From positions 22,406,309 through 22,470,308 of the forward strand of contig CM057228.1 of the NCBI GenBank assembly GCA_029891385.1: DNA of 64,000 nt. Reading direction: 5' to 3'. Of the stretch, positions 1 to 12,757 are shown in pieces. The position numbers and the translations under genes are program-made. Every line of letters starts with the position of its first letter. Positions within the stretch are counted from its first letter, which is position 1. The notes below the pieces were generated by a model. It was not told the origin of the DNA, searched no databases, and saw only the letters and a list, made by a program, of their open reading frames with translations. The DNA comes from Erythroxylum novogranatense (Eukaryota; Streptophyta; Magnoliopsida; Malpighiales; Erythroxylaceae).

Positions 1-3000
1 AGCATCGATACATGAAACACATTGTGAATCTTAGACAACTCTGATGGCAAATCTAGCCTATAAGCCAAAGGTCCAATCCTCTTAATGATCTCATAGGGAC
101 CGATATACCTCGGGCTAAGCTTGCCCTTCTTGCCAAACCTCAAAACACCTTTCCATGGAGATGCTCTAAGAAACACCTTCTCACCCACTTCAAACTCCAT
201 CTCTTTCCTATGGGCATCCGAATAGCTCTTCATCCGATCTTGAGCTGCCTTAAGCCTCTGCTTCACTAGCTTTATCTTATCAACTGTGACCTGCACTAAC
301 TCAGGTCCCACAAGTTTCCTTTCACCTTCCTCGTCCCAACATATAAGAGTTTTACATCTCCTACCATACAAGGCTTCATAAGGCGCCATCTGAATTCCCG
401 AGTGATAGGAATTGTTATAAGCAAACTCAATCAAAGGTAAGTGATCATCCCACGAACCTTTGAAATCCAAAGCACAAGCCCTCAACATTGCCTCCAAAGT
501 CCGAATGGTCCTCTCCGACTGTCCATCAGTCTGCGGATGGAAAGTCGTACTGAAATGCAATCTAGTCCCCAAGGCCTCCTGCAAACTCTCCCAAAACCTA
601 GAGGTAAACCTGGGATCTCTATCAGAAACTATTGAACTCGGAATCCCATGAAGCCTAATCACCTCATCCACATACTTCTTAGCCAACACATTCAAAGAAT
701 CATCGCGAATTGGCAAGAAGTGAGTGACTTAGTCACCTATCCACAATCACCCATATTGCATCATGCTTCTTGCTAGATCTCGCAATCCCATCGAAAATCC
801 ATAGTTATCTTTTCCCATTTCCATTCTGGAATCGGCAACGGATTAAGCTTGCCTGAAGGTGCTTGGTGTTCAGCTTTAACTTGCTGACACACCAAACATC
901 TTTTAGCATACTCTGCCACATCTTTCCCCATTCCCTTCCACCAGAAATGCTCTTTCAAATTCCGATACATCTTAGAACTCCCTGGATGCATTGCATAAGG
1001 AGCATTATGCGCTTCATCAAGAATCTCATCTCTCAATTCCAACTTGCCCGGGACACACACTCTACTACCCACAGCCATCAATCCATCTTCCTTTACTTCT
1101 ACATTAGACGGCTTGCCATTCTTTATCTCTTCCCTAAGCTTACTCAAGTACTCATCCTGATCCTGCAGTTCCTTGATCTTCTCTTTCAGCACTGGCCTCA
1201 CCCTGAAATTTGCCAAAATACACTCAGGCCCATCTTGCCTCAACATCACATCAAGTCTGGCTAAATCCTTCAGCAAGGGAAGATACACACTCTCCATGTG
1301 AGCCATAGTGGACTTCCTACTCAGAGCATCCGCTACCACATTAGCTTTCCCCGGATGGTAATCTATCATCAAGTCATAATCTTTTAGCAACTCTAACCAT
1401 CGCCTCTGCCTCAAATTCAGCTCTTTCTGGGTCAACAAGTATTTAAGGCTCTTATGATCTGTAAATATCTTAGTAGTAACTCCATACAGGTAATGTCTCC
1501 AAATCTTCAATGCAAAGATTATAGCAGCCAACTCCAAGTCATGGATCGGATAGTTCATCTCATAAGGCTTCAAGCGCCAGAGGCATAAGCAATCACTTTC
1601 TCTTCTTGCATCAATACACACCCTAAACCCTTCTGGAGGCATCATCATACACAATGTACCCATCATCACCGAAGGCAATGTCGAATCGGTGCGGTTGTGG
1701 CCGCTTCTTCAACTCCTCGAAACTACTCTGGCACTCCTCAGTCCATTCAAATTTTTTATTCTTCCTTGTCAACTTGGAAAGTGGAGCAGCTATCAAGGAA
1801 AAGCCCTCCACAAACCTCCTATAATATCCAGCTAATCCCAAGAAACTTCTCACTTCAGCTACATTCTTTGGCGCTTCCCATTTAACCACAGCTTCTATCT
1901 TCTGTGGATCCACATGCACTCCCCGCTCAGAGATCACATGCCCCAAAAATACCACTTCCTTTAGCCAAAATTCGCATTTATCGAATTTGGCATACAGCTC
2001 ATTCTTTCTCAAAGTCTCCAAAGCAACCCTCAAATGATCCTCATGCTCCTCATCACTCTTAGAATAGACCAATATATCATCAATAAAGACGATGATAAAT
2101 TGATCTAAGAAAGACCTGAAGACTCTATTCATCAAATCCATAAAGACTGCAGGAGCATTCGTTAACCCGAAAGGCATAACCAAAAACTCAAAGTGGCCAT
2201 ACCTCGTCCTAAAAGCGGTCTTTGACACATCGGTCTCCTTAATCCTCAATCGATGATAACCCGACCTCAAGTCTATCTTGGAAAAGACTCTCCCTTGAAT
2301 CGATCAAACAAATCATCTATGCTGGAGCGGATATACATTCTTAAAGTGGCATGATTCAACTTCCTATAATCCACACACATCCGCAACGACCCATCTTTCT
2401 TCTTCACAAAAGAACCGGAGCTCCCAAGGTGAAGAACTCGGTCTAACATAACCCTTCTCTAAAAGATCCTCCAATCGCTCCTTAAGCTCCTTCATTCTGC
2501 GGAGCCATCCGATAAGGCGGAATTGAGATCGACGCAGTGCCTGAATGAAGCTCAATGGAAACTCAATTTCCCTAGGAGGAGGTAGTCCTGGCAATTCCTT
2601 GGGAAAGACATCCGGGAATTCCCTGACTACTGGAATGTCTTCCAACCTCCTCTATCTCGCCTCCATATCTAGCACATAAGCCAAAAGGCCTCACACCCTC
2701 GCTCATCATTCTCTCGCCATCATATTTGAAATAACCCGAGGTGGACTGACTTTTCTATCTCCCATGAGTATCACTTTCTCGCTATCCTCTAGCTCAAACT
2801 CCACTTTGCCTTCTGCTTACAATCTAAAGTAACATGATACCTCTCTAATGTGTCCATACCTAGGATCACATCCAATCCTCCCATTTTCAAAGGCATCGAT
2901 CCACCACCAATTTTCCTCCACTAATCTCTATCTCACAATCTCTATATACTTGATCGATAATAATATATTGGCCGATTGAGTACTCACCATCGGAGTATCC

Positions 3001-4386
3001 AATGGGCTCAAACTCCTCCTAGAAATAGTCCCACCAAGACACAAAGGAATGGGTAGAACTGAGTCAATCATAGCAAGCACATAATCATCAAACAGTTTAA
3101 CCATACCCGCCACAACTTCGGCGCGGTCTCGCCTCCTCTCGAGTCATGGCAAACACTGCTGGAACTTGCCCTCTGGATCTGTCTCGGAGGATAAGCTCTC
3201 TTAGGACCTCCAGAGCTACCCACTTCATGCCACCGCTTTACGAGCCATCGCCTCGCCCTTCTTCACAGAGGCAGATCCGAGATCCTCTCTCTGTCCGGCT
3301 GAGACAAAACCTAGCGATATGCCCTTCCGCCACAATTGAAGCATGCTCCTGTCAATCTGTGACATTCTCCTCTATGGAGATATCCACAGTGCTCACACTT
3401 AGGAAGGGTGGTCTCTCCCATCTCCTCTTCTACCGCCGCCACCGCTGAGACTTGGTGGGAAGCGGAAGAAGTCCTCATCGGTCTAGGCCGGCCCCACCGT
3501 ACTTCTCTCCTCAGATCAGACAGAAAGGCTCTAGCACTTCTCTCGTGCATAAGTACTACCTCCCTCCCGAATTGCTCTCTTCCCTTCCTCTTCCGTTAAT
3601 TGCACTCTTGATGTTCTCGAGGTTCTCAACCTCGCCGCTTCAACTAACTGCTGCAAGTCACGTGAGTTCATCTTATCACCTTCTCTCGATAGCAGGTGTA
3701 AACCCGACTCAAATCGGCGACACTTAGCAGCCTCACTCGGCCTCATCTCTGCAAAGATATCTAGCTAACTGTGTGAACCGACGCTCAGATTCATCGTTGT
3801 CATCTCCTCAGGTAAGGCTTAGAACTCCCTCGCTTCTGCTGAATGTACACTTCAGACAGATACTTCTTCCTGAAGACAGTCAGAAGTCTCCCATGTCAAT
3901 CCCATGGTCTCAATCGACTCGCAGCAGTCTCCCACCAAGGTAAAGCATCACCCAAGCGGTGGCGGCAAGATAGACTACCCTCTCATCATCCTCGACTCCA
4001 TCGATCCAAAGACTCTCTCGGTCTTCCTCAACCAGTCTCGGCTTCCTCAGGTCCGAGGTCCCGTGGAATTCCACCGCCCATACTTCCTCACTTGTCAAAC
4101 TGTCTCCCTTCTTAGTGGGGCCGAACTAAAGCACAGGGCATTTGACCCATAGCTTTGAACGAATGCTTGGGTAAATGCTCGAACAGCCTGGGTCTAACGC
4201 AGCACTTGCTCGCACAAACTAGGTGGATCACGAGTGCGTGAACGAAGAGGCTCACTACCACCTTAGAGAAGCCTCAGCTGCGGCCACTCCCGGGGCTACG
4301 GACTCATCCATGCTCTCCTCTCTCTGTGGAGAGTCAGGTGCAATTGAACCTTGCAGAACTCCTCGTGTCCTTCGACGAGGTGGCAT
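1..4386 (-). pseudogene. Degraded gag-pol polyprotein of element A
   Basis: Gag opens at the ATG at 4384-4386 with MPPRRRTRG, matching the MPHRKRTRG start of element B. A zinc knuckle (CEHCGYLHRGEC) lies within 3311-3550. A damaged aspartic protease with a YVLAMIDS core lies within 2928-3113; the usual SGSTHSFV that should follow is missing. The protease-RT linker is at 2364-2645 and reverse transcriptase with FIDDILVYS at 1623-2270. RNase H and the integrase zinc finger ([17 protein letters not shown]) are at 773-1678. The integrase core and C-terminal part are read from about 770 down to 1. At least four frame changes separate these blocks, so no full polyprotein can be made. A chromodomain, if present, lies beyond the window edge. 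Confidence 0.8.
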
Positions 4387-4566
4387 CGTACTCCTTCAAT
4401 AAAAATACTAGTGATTAGCTACAATTCATTTTTTAAGCTTAGTTCCTATATGTATGCATGATATGCATGTCACGTAATGCAAACAATCAATTCATAAAGT
4501 AAACATTTAATCACATACAGAACAATGTTCCCTACTATACATTTTAAGCCTAGGAGTAAGCCTAAG

Positions 4567-4577
4567 CTCTGATACCA
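4567..4577 (-). other. Primer-binding site of element A (initiator Met tRNA type)
   Basis: The plus strand reads ctctgatacca, so the element strand reads TGGTATCAGAG, the usual plant initiator-methionine tRNA complement. It lies 5 nt inside the LTR edge at 4583, which fixes the element's orientation as minus. Confidence 0.85.
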
Positions 4578-4582
4578 AACAA

Positions 4583-7582
4583 TGTTGGACCCCGTCTCCG
4601 AGGCCCAACATTCGGACTCATCCAGTGTAGAAGACCCACAACCGAACACATATGCTAATCACAATAAGAAAAAAATTCACTTTATAAAATTTGGGATTGG
4701 CTCTTGATAAAATGATCCTCGGATCTAACGATTCCAACGCAACTGGAATCGCTCAATTGAGTTAGAAATGAAAAAGTTATGGCAAAAATGCTATCTTAAA
4801 GAAAACAGTGAAAACAGTCCCTCTACCGATTCATGTAAATATTTGAAAACTTTAGAGGCAAAATTACTGATCGGCTCCTTCATAAAAAGTGTAGATTTAT
4901 GTCTCTAGTTTCATTTAAAATAAGAATCGCCTCAATCCGAGTCCTATAGCTCAAGATATTTAAACATTTGTGAAGTATATTCAGAAAGAATCAGCCGACC
5001 TCCACACTTTGTTTCAAACCACCATTTTCAATTTGAAAGAAAATCTGATAAATCCAGTGTAGAAAGGTAGAAAAATCTTTTAGAAATCCAATGCTTCAAG
5101 AATGAGGTCGATCGGAGGTCTGTGCAAAAAGTTATGGCCAAAAGAAGGAAGAGGGGTCGAAAGATAAAAAAGACATCGTCGATTTTCGTGAGCGAGACAT
5201 CGTCGATTTTTCGTGAGCGAAGACATTGTCTGATTTTTGCCCCGTGAACAGTACATCGTCTGATTTTCGTGAACAGTACATCGTCTGATTTTTTTTTGCC
5301 CCGTGAACAATACATCGTCTGATTTTCGTGAACAGTACATCGTCTGATTTTTCGTGAGCAAGAATAACCCGTCGATTTTTTTCCGTGAAACGACTCCACT
5401 TGCAAAGGTCATAACTTTCCACTCCGAACTCCAAATTTAACAAAATTGGTGTCTATTTCATAGAGAAAAGAAAGATCTACATTTTTAGAGAAAAGAAAGA
5501 TCTACATTTTTCATGAAGACCACTGACCCAAATTCCAACTCTATAAGGGTCAAAATGGACACAAAGGTTACGTCAAAAATCATCATTTGACAAAGACCTA
5601 CATTTAATTCTAACACTCACACCTACCATTTTAATTCCTCATAAATAGCTCATAAACATCTTAGGAGAACCTACAGCTCGCTTATCACTCTCAAGGAGTC
5701 ATAATGCTCCCATACAATCTTCTAACAACACGTAAATATCGAAAATGCAACATACCCGAATTTACAAAACTTCTACAACTCCTAACCTTGGAAATTTTCC
5801 AGCAAGCTCTTTCAAGGCAAAACCCAGCAGACACCCAATGTAAATCTCCAAACTTAAAAGAATGGTACACATGCTTCACACATAGGTCACAAATCAACAA
5901 AACATATAATGAAGAGAGTACTAGAGCTCTCATTCTCTTTTCCAATCATAAGAAAGATTCATGCATAGCTTTGGTTACATATTGGCATATTCATCAAAAT
6001 CAAGTACAAAACACAAAAGATGAGATGCTCAATGATCAATATGCTTACAAAGCTATTCTAAAAGCTAGTTATTTACTTAATACAAAAGTTCCTAAGTTCT
6101 TGGAGTGATGTCAATGCCTTGCAAGGTTCCACGATTAACTAGAATTTGCACCTGAGGAGGGAGAATGGGGTGAGCTAACACGGCTCAGTGGCTAACAAAT
6201 TTATAGCCATCACATAATGAGCCACACACACACAATTAATAATCCAAAGCATTAGCAATTTACATAATAGGTTGAAAACTCAACTTTATCACATAACTCA
6301 CAATTTACTCAACTCATCACATAAGGCATAACATAGAATCATCTTGCAACTAAAACCCATATTATGCATCATAAACACTTATAAATGATGAAATACACAC
6401 AATTGGCTCGAGAGTTCCATAAACACGACGGAAACCGAAGTTTACCGTAATCACGACGAGTCCATTTTTTGGATCTCGTAAGCCTCAAAAGCAAAGGAGA
6501 AGGCTAATGGGGGTCAATGTGCACGTGACTTATCGAAGTAGGTTCTCTCTCGCCTAAACACAACTCATTTATGCTCACATATTCAAGCACAATAATAGCA
6601 TTTCATGCTTCTTTCATACTTTCAAATCATCATGGTTTCGTACTTTTCATTCAAAGCAATGTAAATACACTTTCAATATACATATTATAGCAAAGATAGC
6701 ACACATAGGGCATTTGCCCATTACACAACAACTATAAAAATGTTACCCACCTATCGTAGAGATCCGAATTCAAGATCGCCCTTCCTCCTTGTCTTGAGTA
6801 GGGTTTTCTTGAGCTCCTTCAAACAAAACACATCTCTAATCAATTTCTAACTTCATAGGAAAGGTCATAATATTCAGAAATTTAAAGGGAAAACTAACAT
6901 TAACCTTAACCTAACCAACCCATGGCTCATTTAAGCTAGAATAACCATAACCTTCCCTAACCTCCATAGATCTCACCTTCTCTTCCATTTTCTTCAATCT
7001 CTACACAAACCCTAACTTCCATCCTACACCATTTTCGAATCTATCTTAAGAAAAGATGAAAACTTACCTTTCTCACTTGATTTCTCTTCTTTTTCTCCTT
7101 CTTTCTTCTTCTCCTTGGGCTTAGCCGAATCTCCTCTTCTTCTCCCTTCTATTTTCACGTTTTTGGCTTTCCCCTCTTTCTTTCTTTGGAGACTCACGAC
7201 ACTCCTCTTCTCCTTCTTAAATTCATTTAACTCTTCTTTAATTCCTTTACATCTCCACTTAAAAGCCTATACCAAAACTACATAGTTTTTGTTACCATGC
7301 TTTTGGGCCCTTCCTCTAATAACCTACAAGCCCACCATACCTTAACCCACTCATTCTACTCCTCCTTCCACTTAATCCATTTACCTAAAGCCCATACTTT
7401 CCAACATTAGGCCCAAGCCTTCAAATAAATTTCTAACTTCTAATCTCAAGCCCAACATAAAAATATTTATATAAGCACATAATTAAATCAATTAAGGCAA
7501 AAAATAAAATAATTAACGAATAAATCTATAAATTAATAAATAATTAATTCAAATAAAATAAAAAAAATTTCGGGGCCCAACA
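4583..7582 (-). repeat. 5' LTR of element A (3.0 kb)
   Basis: The repeat begins TGTTGGACCCCG and ends CGGGGCCCAACA, giving TG...CA ends with short terminal inverted repeats. The primer-binding site abuts its left side. It is noncoding and AT-rich, with a minisatellite at 5160-5395. Its outer edge at 7582 touches MULE transposase coding sequence (7583-7679), so the element seems to have landed in that gene. Open frames within it are repeat artefacts. Confidence 0.85.
5160..5395. repeat. Minisatellite inside element A LTR
   Basis: About eight to nine imperfect units of roughly 20-30 bp carry the words acatcgtctgatttt and cgtgaacagt or cgtgagcga, some with a ttgcccc insert. Unit boundaries drift and the units at both ends are degenerate (cgtcgatt instead of cgtctgatt). 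The overlapping minus-strand open frames with repeated HENQTMYCSRGK words are a by-product. Confidence 0.85.
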
Positions 7583-7679
7583 CTAAACCCATATTTAATA
7601 GCTTCTAAACATATGTACATTCTTTCAAATATAGGTGGAGATGTTGGAATTGGCCGAGACACTATCAATGTAACAGTGC
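7583..7679 (-). pseudogene. MULE transposase fragment (piece 4)
   Basis: Read on the minus strand after 11485-11560, this piece gives a string like TVTLIVS...PPIFERMYICLEAIKYGF. It resembles the stretch of plant MuDR transposases just before the catalytic domain (typically ...FxRxYVCFxAxKxGF). It runs directly into the edge of the element A LTR at 7582. The catalytic region itself would lie on the far side of element A, outside the window. The match is by eye. Confidence 0.65.
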
Positions 7680-10600
7680 TGTAACATCCTGATACCCACG
7701 TTAAGCCTAGAATAGTAAATTATGAGAAATTATTGAGAAATTAGGAAAATACACGCCATGCATAAGTTAATTGTGACATACACATTTATTTTGCACACTC
7801 ATATGATTGTACATGTATTCATTGGCATTTTCAGGTAAATTTGATTTATAAGTGAAAATTTGTGGATTAAATTGGAGTGTATTAATTGTGATTGGCAATT
7901 TTGGTATATTTTGGATATTTTGAAATTTTTGGTGAATTATTTTTGAGCTGAAATTTTATTTAGAGAGTCATATTATTATTTCAAAATTTTGGTGAATTTT
8001 AAAATTTTTAAAAAAAATTAAAAATTTTTAAAAAAAATTAAAATTTTTTTGGACCAATTATATAATGATACGTGGCGATTATACATTTGTGACAAATGGC
8101 TAAATTGAATTACGAAATGTGGTAGCCTTGCATGTTGACACATGGCCCACATGCAAGGAATACACGTGGTGTTGCTAGAGAGAAATTGCTGAAGCTTGAT
8201 AATATGTCTTTATGTCTTTGTTCTTCACCGGAAGCAATTTCTTTACCAAACTCTTCTCTAGTTCATCCACCAAAACAACAAGTGTTAAATTTTTGTGCTA
8301 TTGATCCACTCTCACCTGCTAGAGATTTTGTGGAACCAAGTAAGTTATTCTGATGACATTTCTATAGTGTAAATATATACATGCATGCTTTGGTTTAAGG
8401 ATTGAGGTTTCGGTGATGATTGAATTAACTGAAGATTTACAAACCATGGATATGTTGTTTTTATTGCATGTCTGAGGAACCATATGTTGTAAAATGTTGT
8501 TGTGGTGAGTTGGAACTAGAAGAATCATTGAATTGTGCTTAGGAAGAGTGTAAAATTCTGGGAAAATGATGATCTTAAACTCTGTATTTTACTGTACATG
8601 CGGTACATGCGTGAATATGGGGTTGTTTTATTGTTCATGTATGAATTTGTGTTGTGTAAACGGTAATAAGTTTGGAATGAGAAGGAAGTGTATCGAGATT
8701 TTGTTTTTTTTAAGTTAACTGAAGATTAGTGAATAATGATTATTACGTAAAATAATTGTTGGAGGCCCACGGTGATGCTCTGTTCTTTTCTTATTGATAC
8801 GCATGAATGTTTTTATAAAGTTTTGAATGAACTAAAATGTGTTGGATGGTAAGGAATGAGAATTTGGTGAGGTCTTAATATATAATGGTGTTAAATGAAG
8901 TGAAAGTGAAGAGGAAAGTTAAGGAAACGCATAGATGAAGATGGAAGAAAGATGCAGTAAACTAGAATGTGCGTGAATAGTGATATATGATGTTTAAATG
9001 ATTATGTTGAATTTTAGATTTTTAGATTTATTTGTGTTGGAGTTAATTGTAATGGAAGTAGAAAATAAGGTGGTTTATGTAGCAGATGTATTATTTGTGA
9101 TGTGTAGGAAGGAAAAAAAAAAGAAGAAGAAAGAAGAAGAGGAGAAGTGCAGTTCGGTGATCTAGGTTTGCAGAAGATGATGAAGTTGGCGTGCTAGAGA
9201 GAGAAACGGTGATGGTAGGATAAAAACTAGAGTTTTCATTAAACAACCCTAAGTCTTTTGCCTATAACTTTTTCATCCAAACTTCAAATGACTTGAAACT
9301 TAGACCAATGGATTCCTAAGACATTTTTTTTTCTCTCCATAAAAATTTATAGTTATCTGAATTGATTTGAAAGTGATTGATAGGATGAAAGTTTGGAAGT
9401 CTGTTGGAATGTTTTGAATTGGAAAATGTTCATGATCATGTTTCGGTTTTCTAATTATAACTTGAGATGTACATTTCTGAATGAGTTAATTTTTGATTCA
9501 TATTAAACTAGAGACATATTTCTACAAATTTTGTGAAGAGGTCAAATTTTAATTCTGTCTCTATGATTTTCCAAAATGGGCATGAAAGTGAGTTGTAGCT
9601 TAAGTTGAAGCACTATCAGGGACAAAAATCATATCCTGTGGTTATTGAATAAACTGTGTTGATGTGGGTGGAATTAGGATGAGTTATCTTCACCAAAGTT
9701 GTAGCTTATTCTCTTAACTTTAAATTGGTATAAAGGTTGTAATTTTTGAATGTCTGAAATAAAAGATATGAGTTGTACAATTTGAGGGAATGATCATGTT
9801 CTAGCCAAAGGTTCAAATGTGTACAATCTATGGTATTTTGGTCATAACTCATTGAATACTGAATCAAATTGGATTATCTTAGAGTCATTAGAATCTTAAG
9901 ACACTTTAGAACAACTTTCCAGAAGAAAGTGTTGCCTAATTTTGTCATTTACCGTATCAGATTAATTATGCAAAGTTGACCCGAAATCATATGGATAGAA
10001 AATCTGAAGTGGTTAATTAAGTTATGTAATGGTCTTCACATTTGCTTTATTATGGTCCAATTTATAAATACAAATGATGTTAATGAGGGCTTTGATATCT
10101 GATCAATTTGATGATGAGAGTTACAGTAAAATACCTAGAATTGTCATTGAACATGCATTGTGCATACTTTCTATACATTGATGTGCATAAAAGAACACTT
10201 GTACATTTGTGAAAAAATGTGATATTTATGAATGTGTTGTGTATGGTTTAGAGGAAAACATCGGACGTCAATCAGATATTGCCAAACCATCCAGGCAATA
10301 GCTTCGTGGAGCATATAGTGAGTCAACCTAGATGATTTCTTAGGATTGATTTGATTTGACTTTAATTTAATTTATTACACTTCCAATATTATTGAACTGT
10401 TTGTGAGTTGTTTATGGATTCCAGACCTGAGGTCCGAGGAGTTTAGTAGTTAGACATGTATTGGGAGTGTTTTGAGTTGATATGAATTTGACGAATTTAA
10501 TTTGATTTGTTAAATGTCCAATTATTGAACTGTTGTGATTGTTTCTGAATCCCGGACTTAAAGTCCGAGGAGTATATATTTGGGATTGTATTGAAAGTGT

Positions 10601-11479
10601 TCTGATTTGTTTGATAATTCTTATTGTATTATACTATGTGAATTCTCAACGAAAGTCGAATGTCGAACTTAGGTCCGATGACTGTGAAATTTTGCCTGAG
10701 CATTTGTATAAGATTGTGATATATGAGATTTTCTGAAATTGTTGCATTTCATAAAATGCATGCTCAGAGAAAGGCATTGTGACTTGAGTTGCCAATATCA
10801 AGCGCTTGCACTAGAGCTTTGCTCCGTGATATATAATTTGGCACATAGAGCTATGCTCCGTGATATATGTTTCTGACTGAGTCCAATGGGCCAGTATTTG
10901 TATATATGATAGGCACTTAATCACAACATTAATAACGAATGTGGAGTCTCATATGCATCTGTATATGTTTATATATGATCTGATTCGCATTGATAAAATG
11001 ATGTGCCATGAAAGTGTAAGTATTTGACATATTTATGTTCTGTATGTAATTTGTGTATGTGAATCCGGTGAAATCATCAATGATGGTTCACTCATTGAGT
11101 TCGTAAAACTCATAAAAATTACAATGTGATTTTTCAGGTACGAGACAGGAGACTTAGTGTTTATTCTGGATTAGAAGAATGTTTTGGACTAAGTTATGGC
11201 TTAGAGGTCTGTCAGCTGACGTCAGAGAGTTATAACTTTATGTTGTAGTTTTTGCTTGAATCTGTATGAGATTTTGTAAATATTTGTTTAATGGAGTCAG
11301 TGTAAATAGTTGTGAATGAATGCAACGAATGGTTTTAAAGTTTGATGATTTCTGATTATGTTAGATGATTCCATGTGTAAGTTGGATATGTTTTTGTTCT
11401 AACATGCCATTATCATAGGATATGTACTTGAATATTTTTGAATGTTTGGGTATGTACCTTGTGGTAGTGGGATGTTGCA
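7680..11479 (+). mobile_element. Solo LTR, 3.8 kb, with 5 bp target duplication
   Basis: It starts TGTAACATCCTG and ends GGGATGTTGCA, near-inverted ends typical of plant gypsy LTRs. It is flanked on both sides by AGTGC (7675-7679 and 11480-11484), a perfect 5 bp target duplication. No primer-binding site, polypurine tract or coding domain lies inside or next to it. It is therefore a solo LTR left by recombination between two LTRs. The plus orientation is inferred from the end sequences only. It splits the MULE transposase gene between 7679 and 11485. Confidence 0.88.
10385..10870. repeat. Internal repeats of the solo LTR
   Basis: Two or three degenerate copies of an approximately 130 bp unit each end in a gtccgaggag or gtccgatga word (near 10430, 10561 and 10672). 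Next to them a shorter unit with gctccgtgatatat occurs twice (about 10813 and 10846). These probably arose by slippage within the LTR. No function is visible. Confidence 0.7.
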
Positions 11480-11484
11480 AGTGC

Positions 11485-11560
11485 TCCCTGGGTTGGTCTA
11501 CCTAATCACTTCAGCATAAGACCAAAGCTTCCCAAACTCCTCTACAATGTTAATCACAAC
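11485..11560 (-). pseudogene. MULE transposase fragment (piece 3)
   Basis: The minus strand reads IVEEFGKLWSYAEVIR, a stop, then TNPGS. Plant MuDR transposases carry a similar ...YAxELxRTNPGSTV segment. The stop codon and the interruption by the solo LTR at 11485 show the gene is dead. It continues, across the solo LTR, into 7583-7679. Confidence 0.65.
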
Positions 11561-11614
11561 ACTTCCTACTATTTTTTTTCTTTGCTCTTCTCACCACACT
11601 CATAGACACTTTAA

Positions 11615-11905
11615 CACCTAAACTATTGGACTCCGTTTTCGAAGTCTAACTACGGATTCATAAAACGTGAGTGTAATCTAATGAAATCTCTTTATACACC
11701 TTCAGTTCATCTTTATGCTCTGATATCATAACTATTGAGTACCGTTTCCGGAACCTAACTCTTTCTCTGATACCATAAGTGTATTGACTGGTGTGGACAC
11801 ACAACTCTTGTGGGATGATGGCTAATGAAGGTTCATTGAAATAACCCTACAGGATAATACACTCATAGTTTATGAGGGGTCCAACACTTATGATATCAGA
11901 GCAAG
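11615..11905. other. Cluster of LTR-start / primer-site-like fragments
   Basis: Two short copies of an LTR-start-like sequence occur (actccgttttcgaagtctaac at about 11630 and taccgtttccggaacctaac at about 11737). Each resembles the ends of elements A and B. Primer-site-like words ctctgatatca and ctctgatacca lie at about 11717 and 11765. A segment from 11781 to 11886 starts TG, ends CA and is flanked by 17 nt arms (11765-11781 and 11885-11901) that are inverted copies with one mismatch. It interrupts the MULE reading frame between pieces 2 and 3. It may be a miniature LTR element or rearranged LTR ends. Confidence 0.5.
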
Positions 11906-12757
11906 AGTTGAGTTTCGGAAATAATGCCCAATATAAACAATCCTTAACATAAAATTTTATATCATCATTCTTAAAAAATGACTCTTTTTTAAGCTTATCC
12001 TTCAACAAGTTAGCTAAGATGTTGGTGTTCATCCTAGGATTTGTATATATCCTATTAAAGTCATGATTGTTCCTGAATTTGCTAACTTCAAATGACTACA
12101 GTTTCCTATCAAATGTTTTATATAAATACCAAGGGCAGTTCTGTATCCTACATTTACCTTGGACAAAGTTGGGCTTTTTTTGGTAAGCATAACATTCGTC
12201 TTTGTTTTGATGGACAACAAACTCATTACATGCTTAAAATGTAAATGATTAAGAAAAATTATCCCTAATTTAATGTAAGGCTCAGTTGCATTTTCATCAT
12301 AAACATGATATTTCCTTTTCCTCCTAGTAGCATCATCTACATCACTAACAAGTTCTCCATATTTATCGCTGTCATAATATTCAGACAAAACTACCTCATC
12401 TTCATCATCTGCATTACCTGCATCAGCTTCATATGGTCCATTATCTTCATCCGGACCATTACCTTCATCACTTTACTACAAATCCTATTCAGCATCTTCA
12501 TTTGAACCATTACCTTTTTCTCCTTGCCCTAAATCCTCTTCAACATCTTCATCTTCTTGCTCTAAATCCTCTTCAACGTTCATATTTGTATCATCTTCAT
12601 TCTCCATATATGCATCATTTTCATCCTCCACATTTGGCACATTGTCTAAATTACCTACATTACCTCCAATACTCTTCATTATTAACATCCTCACCATTAT
12701 CTTCAAATACATTACCCTGATTAACGTTAATACATTCATCCTTAATCACTTTAAGGA
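11900..12757 (-). pseudogene. MULE transposase fragment (piece 2: acidic linker and MuDR DNA-binding region)
   Basis: Frames at 12660-12757, 12485-12739, 12029-12388 and 11847-12032 carry, in order, the continuation of the PB1-like region, a long Asp/Glu-rich linker and a stretch starting PYIKLGIIFLNHLHFKHV. That stretch resembles the MuDR N-terminal domain (typically F..G..F....F..A...Y). A basic segment, NTNILANLLKDKLKKESF, resembles the ...WLAKKYLEKFR... part. The reading frame changes at least three times, and an in-frame stop lies at 12660-12662. Element B was inserted at its upstream edge (12758). Confidence 0.65.

Larger units (their letters stand above)
1..7582 (-). mobile_element. 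Element A: Ty3/gypsy chromovirus, left part outside window
   Basis: A minus-strand LTR retrotransposon. Its 5' LTR is 4583-7582, a primer-binding site lies just inside it, and degraded gag-pol runs from 4386 to the window edge. The 3' LTR and any target duplication lie left of position 1. Protein domains resemble element B, so both belong to the same broad clade. I place it near Tekay/Del from the integrase and Gag wording; this is recognition, not a tree. Many frameshifts and small deletions mark it as older than element B. Confidence 0.85.

Noticed and set aside
863..1264. Plus-strand open frame opposite element A pol
   Set aside because: Antisense shadow of the RNase H/integrase coding region; the same applies to 441-651 and to 15980-16608 in element B.
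5028..5443. Overlapping minus-strand open frames with repeated HENQTMYCSRGK words
   Set aside because: They are translations of the LTR minisatellite in three frames; no family is known and nothing suggests expression.
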